Shown here: one piece after another, positions 21,535 through 33,725 of the stretch
How the letters are laid out: each line of letters starts with the position of its first letter
Position numbering within the stretch: the first letter of the stretch is position 1
DNA from: Dysidea avara
Lineage: Eukaryota > Porifera > Demospongiae > Dictyoceratida > Dysideidae
Length of the DNA stretch: 64,000 nucleotides
Reading direction: 5' to 3'
Assembly (NCBI RefSeq): GCF_963678975.1
Contig: NC_089273.1
Span: 31,186,973 to 31,250,972, forward strand
Made by a program: the position numbers and the translations under genes
The notes under the pieces: model-generated
Databases searched by the model: none
Seen by the model: only the letters and a program-made list of their open reading frames with translations
What the model was told of the DNA's origin: nothing

Positions 21535-22265
21535 AGTGTAATGCGGCCAAGAAACCAGAGCATCACATCAGGGTATTGTTGACAGGAAGAACAATAATAT
21601 AGTTTTCACTGTGCTTCCTTTATGATGCAAGACAAGCTTTCTATGGAAATTCTCTCAATAGTCTACATACAAATTTTAGCAAAATCAATTAAAAACATCA
21701 CCAAGATATGAGTCTTTAAAAAATTGGCTTAATTTCTTTGGTTTCTTTTTCCTTTCTTTCTTGTTTTTCTTTGTCTTTTGTGTACTTACGTACAAAAACT
21801 GCCAAAAAATGCAAACACACAATCTGATTGCATGACATTTGGCACACATAAGAAGAGTTGAAAAGCAACTTTGGTACCGATTTGTGCTTGAATACAACAA
21901 ACAGTTACTGAGTTATTAACGATTACTCGCGAAAACTAATACCAATATGTTGTCATGCATATAGGGTAAACTGGTTATGGGAAGAAGCTGAAAATTGGTA
22001 CATGGATAGATTGGCTATAATGAACCTCAAACCTTGTGTGGCTTGGTAGAATTCACATTACAGACCATGAATATGTAGCACAAAAACAAACAATATGTAA
22101 CAATCATGCAATTGAGTTTTGGCAACAAAAAAGTGATTGCTTACCACACCTACCAGGCAAACCGCTTAATGGGATGAGCTATAAACTGGTGTACAGGTAG
22201 GTTAATCATCATAAAAGGATATTCACAAATTAAGATTTTTTAAAAATAAAACAATCAACTACGTG
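21535..22265 (+). repeat. Body of composite repeat, copy C
   Basis: Begins with ATGCGGCCAAGAAACCAG, followed by TTGACAGGAAGAA. It continues with the T/C-rich TTTCTTTTTCCTTTCTTTCT block, GCATGACATTTGGCACACAT, ATAGGGTAAACTGG and CTACCAGGCAAACCGCTTA. The order matches 56126-56930. Diverged relative to copy D. Confidence 0.75.
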
Positions 22266-22269
22266 TAGC

Positions 22270-23185
22270 AAGTGCTCGATTGAGATACTCTAATAGTGCA
22301 GTCACCCTAACAGAGCAGTTAACAAAGCCACTCTATTACAGTGTCAGCTGTGAAACAAAGTCACCACATAAAGAGTTCAACTATGTTACAAATCACCTGT
22401 AGAGACTTCAGCTATGATACATGTTGTCCTGTAAAGAGTTTCGTTACAGTACAAGTCACCTAATAGAGACAACAAATCAGGAGTTCAGCTACCTTCAAAG
22501 TCACATTGTAGAGAGTTCAGCTAAAAGAATGTCATCCTGCAGCTACACCCTGTAGTTACCAAATTAGCAAGTCACTCTGTAGAGAGTCCAGCTACATTAC
22601 AAGTTGCCCCTGTAGAAAGTTCAGCTGAAAGATAAGCCACCCTGTAAAGTTCAGCTATACATTACAAGCCACCCTGTGAAATATTCAGTTATGGTACAAG
22701 TCATCCTATAGAAATCTCAACTACAAAAAAAATCATCCTTTGGAGAGTTCAGCTACTGTATTTCAAGTCACCTGTAGAGAGTTCAGCTACAAACAAGTTA
22801 CACTATAGTCCTGTAGAGATGTTACAAGTCATCCTGTAGATAAAGAGTTCAAATTACAAGAACGTCATCCTGTGGAAATTTCAAATTACAAGAAAGTCAC
22901 CCTGTGGAGAGTTCACCAAGTCACACAAAGTTCAGTTACATAACAAATTTCTGTGTAGAGAGTTTGACTAGGCTATAAGTCACTTGTAGAAGTTTAAGTT
23001 TGGTTACAAGCCACCCTAGCTACAAGACAAATCACACTATAGAACAAGTCAGAGTTCAGCTCTGTAGAATGTTACAAGTCACTCTGTAGAGAGTTTAGCT
23101 ATGCCACAAGTCACCTTTAGGGAGTTCAGCTACAAACAAATCACGTTCAATAATATTACAAATCACACTGTAGAAAGTTCAGTTA
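22270..23185 (+). repeat. Tandem array of about 30-bp units, copy C
   Basis: Some 25-30 degenerate units of the form GTAGAGAGTTCAGCTA plus CAAGTCACCCT. Many units are shortened or mutated, so this is an older array than the one at 57.0-61.1 kb. A few remnant units also appear at 24110-24170. Confidence 0.85.
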
Positions 23186-23189
23186 GCCT

Positions 23190-23560
23190 ATACAATCAAT
23201 TACAAAAAGAAGTGATATCTATACCAAAACAGAGAAGCTATAAAAAGTATAGAGCCTTCCAAAAAGCTATAGTGAAAAAAAATTTGATTTTCAAAGGTGG
23301 CAGCTAAAATGTCTGTGATAGTAGGTTAACGGTAAAAATGTAATACCGATAATTCAGGTGAATTCAGTGCCAAATCCTAGGACATGACACAACACAACTG
23401 AAATGTTACTAACTTTTTTACCATTAACCTACCATCACAGCCATTTCTTAGCCACCACCTTGGATTTCACATCTTTTTTCACCCAGGCTTTTTGGATGGC
23501 AGCACACCTTTTTTCATAGCTTAGCTGCTTTCATATAGATTCTCAACAGTGACAAGGATT
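23190..23560. repeat. Long palindrome of composite repeat, copy C (diverged)
   Basis: Left arm with AAAAAGCTATAGTGAAAAAA, AAAGGTGGCAGC and TAGGTTAACGGTAAAAATG; right arm with ACCATTAACCTACCATCACA, CCACCACCTTGGATTTCACA and CTTTTTTCATAGCTTAGC. It is clearly homologous to the palindromes at 2915 and 61205, but the arms have diverged from one another. Confidence 0.8.
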
Positions 23561-24179
23561 ACCAACACCACGTCCAAAGCGCACCCACACAACAGCTGAC
23601 TTCATAGGTTATAAGGATTCTTATTATCTGTTTGAGTACCACTTTAAATGTTATAATTATAATTATAGTAAACAAATGCTCCTTTCTGGCCCAAAACAGG
23701 ATGATAACAATAAATCAATGCAGAAGACAGGATATTGAAACTAGAAACTTACCAACCATAAAATTACAGTATCTAACAATATCCCACAAAAGAAATCCCC
23801 AAGGATATTCCTTTGGACTTTTATATCAAACCTAAGTACATCCATTGTATGATACCATCTAAGGAAAGTGTGCTTTAAGTGCCCAAGTGCTAGAAGCATG
23901 TTTTATTGTCCTTTGCATGCATAAGCACACTTCACTTGAAGGTGATACAACCCACACTAACCAAACAGTTGCCATAGAAACTCATTGTACAGCTGCTACA
24001 AAGAATATAAAACACAACAAAGCCCTGAAACAAACCTACTAATATGATCTTGAAGCATGGTTAAGCCGATATTCAGCCCCAAGATCAGTTTGAAGCAAAT
24101 CACTATGTTGAAAGATTAGTTAGAAACAAGTCACCCTGTAGAGAGATCAGATAGAACGGAGTCACTGTGTAGCACTACC

Positions 24180-24420
24180 AGAGAACAGTGCCATGAACCA
24201 CCTATGGATTATCCATGAATAGTAAAATAATCCCCATAAAGTGCCATGAAAGTCATTTCATGGATATTCTATGGTAATATCTATGCCATGAAATACTCAT
24301 GAAAAGTGGAGATTTCATGGTAATTTCATAGCACTGACAAATTATTTCATGGCACAAGAAAAATTTCATGATTGCAGTGGCCATGAATTGTCAAATGTTC
24401 ATAAGCAGTGTCCATTCCTC
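24180..24420. repeat. CATGAA-rich block
   Basis: The words CCATGAA, TTTCATGG and CATGAAA recur more than ten times in 230 bases on both strands (for example GTGCCATGAAAGTCATTTCA). Likely a degenerate inverted or tandem element. No coding frame. Confidence 0.5.
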
Positions 24421-24913
24421 CCATTTCGGATTTAAGTGCTGTTACAGACATGCTGTTGCTTGGATGTTAATATTAGTTTGACGCCTGCTCTTCAGTTTTA
24501 CAGGTGACAGGTAGAGTTGGGTAGACTTCATGGTAGAGTTGGGTAGACTTCATGGTAGAGATGGGTGGACTTCATGGCAGGACCAGGTTGTGTTTTCGTC
24601 AGCTGGCAAGGTGCTGGCTACTACAAATACAATCTGTGTTATTGTGTTTACGTATTTAAATTTGTTTACAGCACTAACAGAGACAACTTTGGTATCACAG
24701 GTACTGAGGTTTCTATAAGACTAGGGCTTAACATCAGCTCAAGCATGCTTCTAGATCGTGTGTAGAGGTTTGTTTCAGGCCGTTGTTGTGTCTTATATTC
24801 TTTGTAGCAGTTATGCTCTGAGTTTCTATGACAAATAAGTGGTTTCCTAGTCCATTTTCCAGTTGTTCCGTGATTTAGTCATATCCCTAACAAAACACAT
24901 AAATGACCACTAT

Positions 24914-25606
24914 TACCGTATAATGGGTAATTTTCGAATGGCAAAAATTTCGAAAAATGCCAACTGTTTTCAAAAATAAAACTTTCGAAAATAGTTACAT
25001 AGCTAGTTACAAAATTAAAGCTGAGTTGATCAGTGGGTATAGCTAAGCCATTTTTGCAATTAGTTATCTAGTTCCACTACACAAATAATAACATATTAAT
25101 ACAACCATATCAGTGGTCCCTTTTACGTAGCTACTTGAAAACATACCTAGCTAATACGAAAAGCTACCATGCTTGAGAAAAAGCAATCTGGCCACACATG
25201 GCTACCAGTACCACCACTTTATGGTACGCTGCAATCAGTAGCCCTTTTTATGTTTCTCTGCCCACAGTTTGTTAACTACAGTTTCTAGCTAGTAGGCACT
25301 GAGCAGATTACGCTGGGCTATGGCGGCGAGTGGACGAGATCATTAATTTCGACATAAAAAGCTCCTCTCCATGGGTCCAGATCGTCTCACCTACACATGA
25401 TGTGCCCAAATCCATTGCACAGAAAGCATCATGATGGGAGAGCTAGCAATAGCGAACAACGCTTGGAGCGACGTGGTGCGGTCCATCTTAATTTAGGAAG
25501 GCGGCGCGCCATACATTGTGACATTTTCGAAATTATTTATTCGAAATGTTTGCAAGTTGATATTTTTTGAAAATTTATTCATTCGAAAAATACCCATTAT
25601 ACGGTA
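24914..25606. mobile_element. MITE with TA-flanked inverted repeats
   Basis: Left end TACCGTATAATGGGTAATTT then TCGAATGG. The right end is its complement (ATTCGAAAAATACCCATTAT then ACGGTA). TTTCGAAAA words recur inside both arms. The TA at each edge suggests a Tc1/mariner-type mobiliser. The interior has a GC-richer block at 25310-25520 with no open frame. Confidence 0.75.
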
Positions 25607-25609
25607 CCC

Positions 25610-27880
25610 ACACTTACAAAACTGTCAACAATGTTGCCATAGAGATTAACTAATAAGACAATAGTAAAACATTAATGCTTATTATTGTTCATTCTGTTGG
25701 CAAGTCTAACAAATTCTTAGACCTCCAATGGCTTGATGTTGACTCCTTCAACAATGTTGCATTGTTGGCGATGTGTTACTGTTCACTGAACTGGACTACG
25801 GATTGACCTTTTTACACATGTTACAGTTGCTTAAGGCCTTCGGGGAACCTTTAGCCCACCACTAAATGTCAGATACAAGCAGTAGAAAGAATTTCAGCAC
25901 GAATCACAACACTTATACACCCCTCACCCTTGTGTAAAGTATTGCTGTAAGGCAGTGATAGTGATACTAGAGAGTGGCAAGTTTACGATGCAATTCTAAT
26001 CATGTAAGTCTCAAATATAGTAGGCCATCTAGCACATGTAAGCAGCTATGGCGGGCAGAAACACCTCCTTAGTTGTGTGACAAGGTTGCATAAGAATTTA
26101 ATCAAGACAGATCCAGGACAAACTGTACATGTGTAGCTCGTGTATCTTAGATTATATGGCATCCTCAAATGCTGCTCTGCATGCATATTATTTGAGGATG
26201 CTGTTAGAAAGTTGACCATTAGTTAGCCATCACTATCACAGTGCTGCAGCACTACTAGAGTAAGTATACAGTATATATTAAAGTATTGTATATTTTTGAA
26301 GAAAGTTTTCACTTATCATGTAGTAATGGACTTAAATATGTCACTCCAGTAGTTCAATCTATTGAACAGTGACACTCATTGTTGTCCACACCTCAGGCCA
26401 TACTTGTGAGATCACTGCACAAACTGCCCATTACTCAAATGGCCTTACAAAAAGCTAGCTTTCCTTAGCCATTCTAATGTATAATGTAATTGTATCATCA
26501 CTGATAAGAATAATTACACAATCCCACCTGTTTCTCATTTCTCCCCCACCTAAAGAGATTTTGTGGTATAATAGTTTCACCACTAACAAAATCACATGCT
26601 TTCCCAGGAAACCATTTTGCTACTCTAAATCTCATAAAGTAACCACCAAAACATATATCTGTCTCAGTTGATGCATTATGAACAACATGATCCTAAGTTT
26701 TATTTTTTTACCAGAGGACATACAAACTTAAATTCCACTGCATGGTAGTGTCAAAGTGCCATGATGGGTGTACAGCTTGACACAGCAGCTATGCTACTGT
26801 GCAATCAATTTTAGAAGTCTCTATCTTAAACGGCTTCCAGTCAACTCGGTGTTGTATTCAGTGATACCAGACTGTCAGATGCACGAGACTACAAATTCTG
26901 TACTGGTATAACATTTCTATATTAATGTTTGTAAACAATACCATTCATAGTTATTATAATGTCGCAAACTAGTTGATATTCAAGATCTTCCATTGCATCC
27001 TAGACTTGGTTGAACGCTATAGTATATCAATAAGATCGAGTAGTAGATGAGCACAGAGTGTACCTGCTCAGTAGCTGAACGAATGTCTCAACACATCACA
27101 ATTGTTGTAGTAGTGAAGTGGATACAAAGCATGATGCTAAAAGTGAAGTGATAAGATAATCAGCATCATTTTTGTGGAATGTCGTGGTTTCATTACATAG
27201 CCACAAGTTTGAAAGGTTTCGCTTTGTAGGAGTGATACCAAACCCTGTATCACTCTTTACGGTGTGTGAGATTACAGCATTTGTTTACTCTTTCACATGT
27301 TGACACTGCACTATTTTACAAGAAACAGTCTGTGTTGATTACTTGATTTTCGGTCCAGCCATTGGTTCCAGCAGTGTATAATAAAGAAAACAAGTTTTTC
27401 TATCTCAGAGTAATCCTTCCTCTTCTCTACTATCAGTATTTTTGCTCTTGCATGTCACTCCATCTACCCCAGATTATGCCTGGATACAGCTGCTTTGAAA
27501 AATTGTCCATCTCTATAGTTTATAGCCTACAATATATATAGTGTCTCTTCACTAGCCACGTACTAATGTTAGTTAAATCTCTACTAACATGAGGAATTTA
27601 CTTTAATAAACTTTGTGCACTGGGATATATAAAATAGTTATATAATAGTTATAATTATGCACTCAGATAATTGTTATTATACTCGACCATATCAACTTCG
27701 TGACTTACAGTCTAGATCAATAGTCCTTTTTCATTTTTCATAGAAGTATTCGTTATAACTTTGTAGGGTTTCTTTACTTGACTGCTGGATTACATTATGT
27801 CAACCAAAATACCACAACCTCAATAGGAGTGTAACCATACCTTATATCTTAACAAAGAGTATACTGATAAATAGACCAAA
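25610..27880. other. Intergenic, no gene recognised
   Basis: AT-rich sequence with a short hairpin at 26160-26205 (GCATCCTCAAAT and ATTTGAGGATGC). No exon-like stretch with paired splice sites and no recognisable domain on either strand. Confidence 0.4.
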
Positions 27881-28287
27881 GCCTGCCCTACACAGTGGTG
27901 GTGGTCTGGGATTAATGTGTCAAGGCAATCTTGTGTTATAGTACAGTAAAGTGTGATAATGTTGACATGGTTAGTGGTCATATGTGATTGGTACAAAGTG
28001 ATAGGTTTAACAATACAATAAACTGGTAAGGATTCTTCTTTATAATGAACTTAACTCTCCACTGGGGAGACACTAGGGTAGGACCGGTTCCTCCTGAGGT
28101 CTTTAAACAGCCATCAAAATCCAAATCAACTGAAAATTAATACTTTAGGTAGTAGTGAACTTACTAATCATGGTTTTTAACAATATCACTAGCATTATTA
28201 ACTTTAAAAAAAAAACCCAATTCACTTCACTACACAAGATTGCCTTGACGGATAAATCCCAAACCACTACCAGTGTGTAGGACAGGC
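27881..28287. mobile_element. MITE with 55-bp inverted repeats
   Basis: Left arm GCCTGCCCTACACAGTGGTG, then GTGGTCTGGGATTAATG and TCAAGGCAATCTTGTG. The right arm is the complement, ending TGTGTAGGACAGGC. About 300 bases of non-coding interior. No convincing target duplication. Confidence 0.8.
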
Positions 28288-28380
28288 TACCAGTACACTG
28301 TTTATTGGAATATATTGTACTTTGCGTGGGAGGATCAAAGCGATGTAGCGTATTGTATTGTCCATACAGTACTAATCAAC

Positions 28381-28421
28381 TGCATAACTGTACTGTACAA
28401 GTCATACAGTACAGTTATGCA
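28381..28421. repeat. Perfect short hairpin
   Basis: GCATAACTGTACTGTACAAG followed by CATACAGTACAGTTATGC forms a stem of about 17 base pairs, immediately left of the MITE at 28433. Confidence 0.6.
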
Positions 28422-28432
28422 GAGAATATATT

Positions 28433-28683
28433 TGTGACCGGGCCTGCGAAAATAGGGCATGTGGGCACACAATTTTTGCCTACTTTTTCAAAGTTTCACC
28501 ACTCATAACATTTTGCACCATTATGCTATGAAACTGAAATTTCCAGCTATTAATAAGCATGTAATTGGCATCATGATGCAAGTTACAGAATGGAAATATA
28601 CTTTTCCAGTACTGAGATATGATCTGTAGAGTGACAGGGTGTAGTTTGTGCCCACATTCCCTGTTTTCGCAGGCCCGGTCACA
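28433..28683 (+). mobile_element. MITE, TGTGRCC family, copy 1
   Basis: Left end TGTGACCGGGCCTGCGAAAA then TAGGGCATGTGGGCAC; the right end is the complement, closing GCAGGCCCGGTCACA. The 250-base element recurs in opposite orientation at 49611-49861 with the same interior (TTGCCTACTTTTTCAAAG, CTGAGATATGA). The open frames crossing it on both strands are by-products of the inverted repeats. Confidence 0.85.
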
Positions 28684-29022
28684 TTTAAAGAATGTTACGT
28701 AAACAACACACTGTAAATTGCTAAAACCAGCCAAACTAATCCTACAAATTCGTTCTATGGCTAGGAATAGCTTGTATAAACACTTACTGATCGTCTGATC
28801 ACAAAGCTTTTAAACACAACTCCACTAAGACAGCACGATTGATCACGTGCGTGACATTGTAAATCGCTAAAACTAGTCAAACTAATCCTATTAGTTTGCT
28901 CTACGACTATAAATAGATTATATGAACACTTACTGATGTCCTTATCACAAAAAATCGCAGCGGTTTGAGTACTAGAGAAAATCGCTCCAAGCCAGATGTG
29001 GCCAGGAAGTACAATATAACAC

Positions 29023-29175
29023 TTAAAGCACCGCATTGCTTGTGTGCACAAAAAATACAATACTCGGGGGGTGTCTCGAGGCAAATACAGCACTCGGCTT
29101 CACCTCATGCTGTATTAGCCTCTCGACACCCCCCTCGTACTGTATTTTCCATACACACGTGCGGCGGTGCTTTAA
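29023..29175. repeat. Foldback hairpin element
   Basis: Arms TTAAAGCACCGCATTGCTTG..., AATACTCGGGGGGTGTCTCG and their complements pair almost throughout, around the centre CTCGGCTTCACCTC. About 150 bases. The 110-codon frames on both strands simply read the two arms. Confidence 0.75.
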
Positions 29176-29179
29176 TTCT

Positions 29180-31400
29180 AACATACAGTATGGTTACACA
29201 ACCACAGAATTGTAAAAAAGGTCAAAATGTATTGAGCCTATTGAGGCCTGTAGTATTTTCGCAGAAGTATGTACTCCAATGCTTACATCATCAGTAATTA
29301 GGGCCAAAAATGAAATGGCTTATTACAGACAGGTTTTCTGTACATAATATCATATCAGGAAGCTCTCCTAATAGGGAACACCCATCAAAGGAAGTAGCAG
29401 CATCTCAGTTGAGAAGGGTGAGCCCGTGCTAGCTATGCCATATTCGAGAAAATGAGAACGCCACTGTTCAATTTTTTAGAAACAAACATAAGCTTAAGTT
29501 ACCACTGGGACTAGTTAGCTTCGACTATATCCTTATATAGGAAGTCTTACACTGATTTTCTCTAGTTTATATTAACTAGAATCATACAATGGAATGTTTT
29601 CTTAAAAGAAAGAAGAAAAAAAAACACATTTTAAATACATATTACAGAATTCAATAGCTACAACCCATTGTTGTGATAGATGTACGTACATCAGAGTCAT
29701 ACACACACTAATGGCGGCTGGTGTGCACGACAATAGAGGCAGGTTCATGAATGAGATGATGACTTCATGAATGAGATGATGACTTCATGAATTTTAACTC
29801 TGACCAGCTAAAACCCTTAAATTCATTTGCTGTTTAGTGACATCATGAAGATACCTGGAAGGTACCCTGTTCCAAAGAGGTAGTTTCTAACTAGCTACTT
29901 TAGTTTCTACCGGACAGCACATTTGATTAAAGTAGCGTAATTTTGCTTGAAAAACTTCAGTTCCATGCCAAAACATTTGCTCGATAGCCAATCTAGTTCG
30001 AGTGCAACACTTAACCTGCTAACAAGATACATGATAGCTAGCTAGCTGCTACCTATGGCCGCGATTGAATGATTCCGTAGCGAAATTACTTTTTCAATTG
30101 TTATTTTAACAGGGAGGCAGCATCAACCAAAGCTGTTCTTCAGCTACGCCCTGCACACAACATACATACAAACACACACATATACTTATGTACAAACTAA
30201 CATTACTAAAATGTTCCTAAATAACTATTTCAAAATTGAGCAAATGACCGCCAGAGGTGAATGCAGCGCTACAAGAGAGAGTTTAGGGACTGACATGTTT
30301 CCCCTTTCGTGAATTTCTGACAGAAATCCAGCAAAACCACCAACTGCAGGCCTGATTTTTCTCTCCCAGCCGTTGGTAGCACGCACTAAGAAAATATTAT
30401 ACTAGGTTACAAGCGCAGGTGTGTACAGGAAAATAGAAAAATAAGTGTAGGTCAAAAGTTCGACAAGAAACGCTCAAGTCACAGGTCAAAGACAATAAAC
30501 GCTGCAAGTCAAGGTGAAATTTTTTCTGGTCAAGACTTTGACTGCGGTCGCAGATCTACCTACAACATGAGCCAACATGACACCCCCTTGAACTTGCTGT
30601 GTCTGCCTATAATAATGTGCAGATAGATACAGTAGTCCATTCTGGATGTCAAGACCAAATCTCTAGGTTTTTCTGTTTCCTAGGTTGGCGTCTCTAGGTT
30701 TTTCTGTTTCCTAGGTTGGCAGGCCTGCAACTGATGCAAGGAAACGGTTGTTACGTAGGTCTATGCGGTTCTTATTGACACCTCCGGATCATGGCCACTC
30801 GCGGGGCAGTCTGTGCCACATCCATAGCGAAATCGCAATTTGATAAACTCAGACTACATACACACATGTTGCTTGTAGCCAAATGTAGTTAGCTGCAGTC
30901 AGTTTCGTCGATTATAAGTTCATATGAACGAGAACGCAAAACATTCACACCTAGCTAGTTACTATTTAATCACTTAGTAGTCTTACCGGCTTCAAATCAG
31001 CACCGAGGTCAACACCACAAGCACTCCACTAATGACGGCTACGTCGCTGTATTGTATAGAACAGTTCCACGTTGTACACAACACGTAGATTGCTCCTCAA
31101 TGACTGACCGGCTAAAATCGCTCGCAATTAGTAAATTTTCGGAATAATTTGTTATTAAGTTTATTAATATAGTGCGCCACTGTTCCTCACACATATTAGA
31201 TCAGGAAGTGGGGTGTTTCTCAGGAAATATACCGTCTGTATATAAATACTTTTTTGCAGGCTGGTTTGGCGATAGTATTATTCGTATGGCCATATTATCT
31301 TGACTGTATACAGTCCAAAACCATACCATCCTGGCCCAAAAGTGTTACGACCCTAAATGTTTCCAATAGATTGCTAGCTACAAAACATTTATTAAATGAA
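29180..31400. other. Intergenic, no gene recognised
   Basis: Contains two short tandem duplications (GACTTCATGAATGAGATGAT at 29751-29785 and TCTCTAGGTTTTTCTGTTTC repeated at 30660-30720) and a partial MITE at 30440-30565. There is a GC-richer patch at 30740-31060. No coding exon could be supported on either strand. Confidence 0.4.
30440..30565 (-). mobile_element. Partial copy of the MITE at 46339
   Basis: TCAAGACTTTGACTGCGGTC then GCAGATCTACCTAC is the complement of the left end of the element at 46339-46564, and TAGGTCAAAAGTTCGACAAG and GTCACAGGTCAAAG follow its interior. The other end is missing. Confidence 0.6.
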
Positions 31401-31600
31401 ATTTCTACTGACTAACTGCCTGCCTGATGCCTTCAGACAAGAGTAACCCAACAACAGCTAAGGCTACGGGCTTGATTTCTTCACTGTTCAACGTTGCTTC
31501 AGCCCGACAGGTGCCTTTTGAAATACCGCAATACATACGATGCATGCACCATGGAGTTACCGGTGTCCTCCTTTGTGTCCCATTTCATTTTATAAGGTGT
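31400..31600 (-). repeat. Dispersed repeat, pair with 18700-18930
   Basis: Inverted copy of 18700-18930, recognised by GCCTGATGCCTTCA, CAACAGCTAAGG, CAGCCCGACAGGTGCC, ACGATGCATGC and GTGTCCTCCTTTGTGTCC. Non-coding. Confidence 0.55.
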
Positions 31601-31936
31601 TGATTCATGGTAGCGTGATGGCTTCCCTATGTTTATAAACAGGGATCATCTGGTGACTGGATTGATTGCAGAGGCACTTCTCCTACTGTTCTTTGTTTGT
31701 GGTGCTGTGTAACAGGCTGAACATGACTGAACTGAAGCCAAAGAGTAATTGATATTTGAGACACATGTTCAGACAAAAACGTTAACTCTGGTGCCATTCT
31801 TCCTTTTTGATGCAGTATGTGCAGGTTCCCCAGTCATAATAATGCTACAAAAGTAAACAAACAAATAAGTGTAAGGAATATTGTACTATCTTTACCTTAT
31901 TAGCATTGCCCGAACATTTACCTGTTAAAATTACTG

Positions 31937-31937
<1 letters not shown>

Positions 31938-31967
<30 letters not shown>

Positions 31968-31975
31968 TTCACTTG
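31938..31975. repeat. (AT)n microsatellite
   Basis: An uninterrupted TATATATA run of about 30 bases. Similar runs occur at 52341-52366 and 33100-33112. Confidence 0.9.
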
Positions 31976-32264
31976 CATTATATCCCCTTTCTGTGTGGGT
32001 ATGTCAGTAGTCTGCACTGAAATGTATGCAAAACTAGGCAGTGCAGATGTCCAAGCCTACGATCTACGTACTGTTAGTTCAACCATGTATGTGAGTACTG
32101 TTTATCCACAACTCATTTAGTTGCCATGTATAAAACCTATTCACTTTTAGTTCTCTTATTTACAATGTTTCATCAATAGGCACCAAGTCAAATGTATCTC
32201 TTTGTTAACTACGATTCACTTTGGCTGTTGCTATTCTTAATATAATACACTAGGGCATGTACAA

Positions 32265-32786
32265 ATGATTGTTTTGCTATTTACAGATATTTCACCTTCC
32301 ATTTACTATCAGGCTTACCCTTTGCAGTTTGCACTGGTGGAATGCAATACCATCCTCTTTTCCATCTTGCCATCAAGGAAGCAATTCTGCCATGCCTATA
32401 TCATGCATATATGTACTTATGACGTATTTGGTTTCATCTGTTTGGTAATTAAGCTTTGGTTTTATTTTATTAAATGTTCAGTTGTAACTACAGCTGTACG
32501 TATGTTGTGCCTAGCAATTGTTTTTCTTTTATTGCACTTCTCATGTGTATATTTTTGTGTTGCTGTATTACTTTTGTCACTTCTGCAAGTAAGTATTATA
32601 CAATGTTGGAATAAACTTTCAAAACCTTTTTATTTGCCTTTTAAGCTTTTTCTATATACCACTATTATATGTTACACAGAGTTCTTCATGCTTTTGTGTA
32701 TTTCCTTAATCGGATTTGTGAAAAGGGGTCTTCCACCCACATCAAATTCTGTACACTTAGGAGACCATAACTTAGTGTTCAAGTAA
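32265..32786 (+). CDS. 173-codon hydrophobic open frame, doubtful
   Basis: The longest plus-strand frame of this region. The translation is strongly hydrophobic (for example LCLAIVFLLLHFSCVYFCVA and LLLSLLQVSI), compatible with four to five membrane segments. But the last 25 codons lie inside the MITE at 32708-32957, the DNA is T-rich, and T-rich DNA gives hydrophobic frames by chance. No family recognised and no splice structure seen. I consider it more likely spurious than real. Confidence 0.2.
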   Translation: MIVLLFTDISPSIYYQAYPLQFALVECNTILFSILPSRKQFCHAYIMHICTYDVFGFICLVIKLWFYFIKCSVVTTAVRMLCLAIVFLLLHFSCVYFCVAVLLLSLLQVSIIQCWNKLSKPFYLPFKLFLYTTIICYTEFFMLLCISLIGFVKRGLPPTSNSVHLGDHNLVFK

Positions 32787-32957
32787 TATATTAACCTGAA
32801 ATGTTAACCATCTATTCATCTATTCACCTATGTTGGTGCTCATCCCTGACCAAATTTCAAATCAATAGCTTTCTCCAATCTGAAGGTATGAATTGTAAAA
32901 GTTGGAAAATTACTGAGTTGCATGTGTATAAGACCCCTTTTCGCAAATCCGGCCACA
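32708..32957. mobile_element. MITE, TGTGRCC family member
   Basis: Left end AATCGGATTTGTGAAAAGGG then GTCTT; right end, complemented, TGTGGCCGGATTTGCGAAAA then GGGGTCTT. About 250 bases. Same terminal pattern as the elements at 11402, 28433, 41611 and 49611. Confidence 0.75.
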
Positions 32958-33439
32958 TGTTGTGGTAATACATGTTTTGCAGCAGAACACACTTTCATAA
33001 ATAGTGGCTTCCCATATTGTCATTCACATACGGCTGCAGTTGGTTGGAAATATAATATATACACAATCAAATGTCATGTCACACAACCTTCTTCCCACAT
33101 ATATATATGCATGATTGACAAACTGCCATAAAATTTCCTGATATACTATGATTGTCACAGTATATAAATCTATTATACATCAAGCTAGATATGATATATA
33201 TTTATTTATTATACGTACAGCTAGAAATATAGACCCTGTCCTCATAAACACACATCACCAGTTCTTCAGAAATAAATTTCCTACCCTGCAGTTTACTCCG
33301 ATTTCTATGATACAACGTGTTTGAACATTAGTCACAAGTTTGACTATACAGTTAGTATTATGAATACTAGTGGTAAGGATGCAATCAGCCATGCTAAATC
33401 TGGAAAGGCTTGATGTCATTTATCACTAAACCAGCAAAG

Positions 33440-33575
33440 AAATATGAGTTCCTATGGATACATATACATGGAATTGACAAGGAGAAAGCGTACTGACTGC
33501 TGGCAGGCTCCTGTAAGCATTCAAGCGTTAATCAGATGGCTGCAGGTTCAAGACTTCCTAGGTCCAGTAATCACT
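33440..33575 (+). repeat. tRNA-derived SINE-like copy, family S1
   Basis: Second copy of the block at 18350-18525. CTCCTGTAAGCATTCAAG is followed by GATGGCTGCAGGTTCAAGAC (B-box form) and CCTAGGTCCAGTAATCAC. The 64-codon frame across it is not a gene. Confidence 0.5.
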
Positions 33576-33725
33576 AACTACCAACTTGATAGTTTGAACA
33601 AAATTGACAGCAGACTCACCATCAAGGTGAACAAATGATAACTCCTACATTTATTAAGGCTTAGTGCTGAAGGTCTGTAGGACACCTGATCCTGCAGCCT
33701 GTTTTAAAGTTGTTATAAAGTATAT

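Noticed and set aside
28965..29297. 110-codon frames on both strands
   Set aside because: Generated by the two arms of the hairpin element at 29023-29175.
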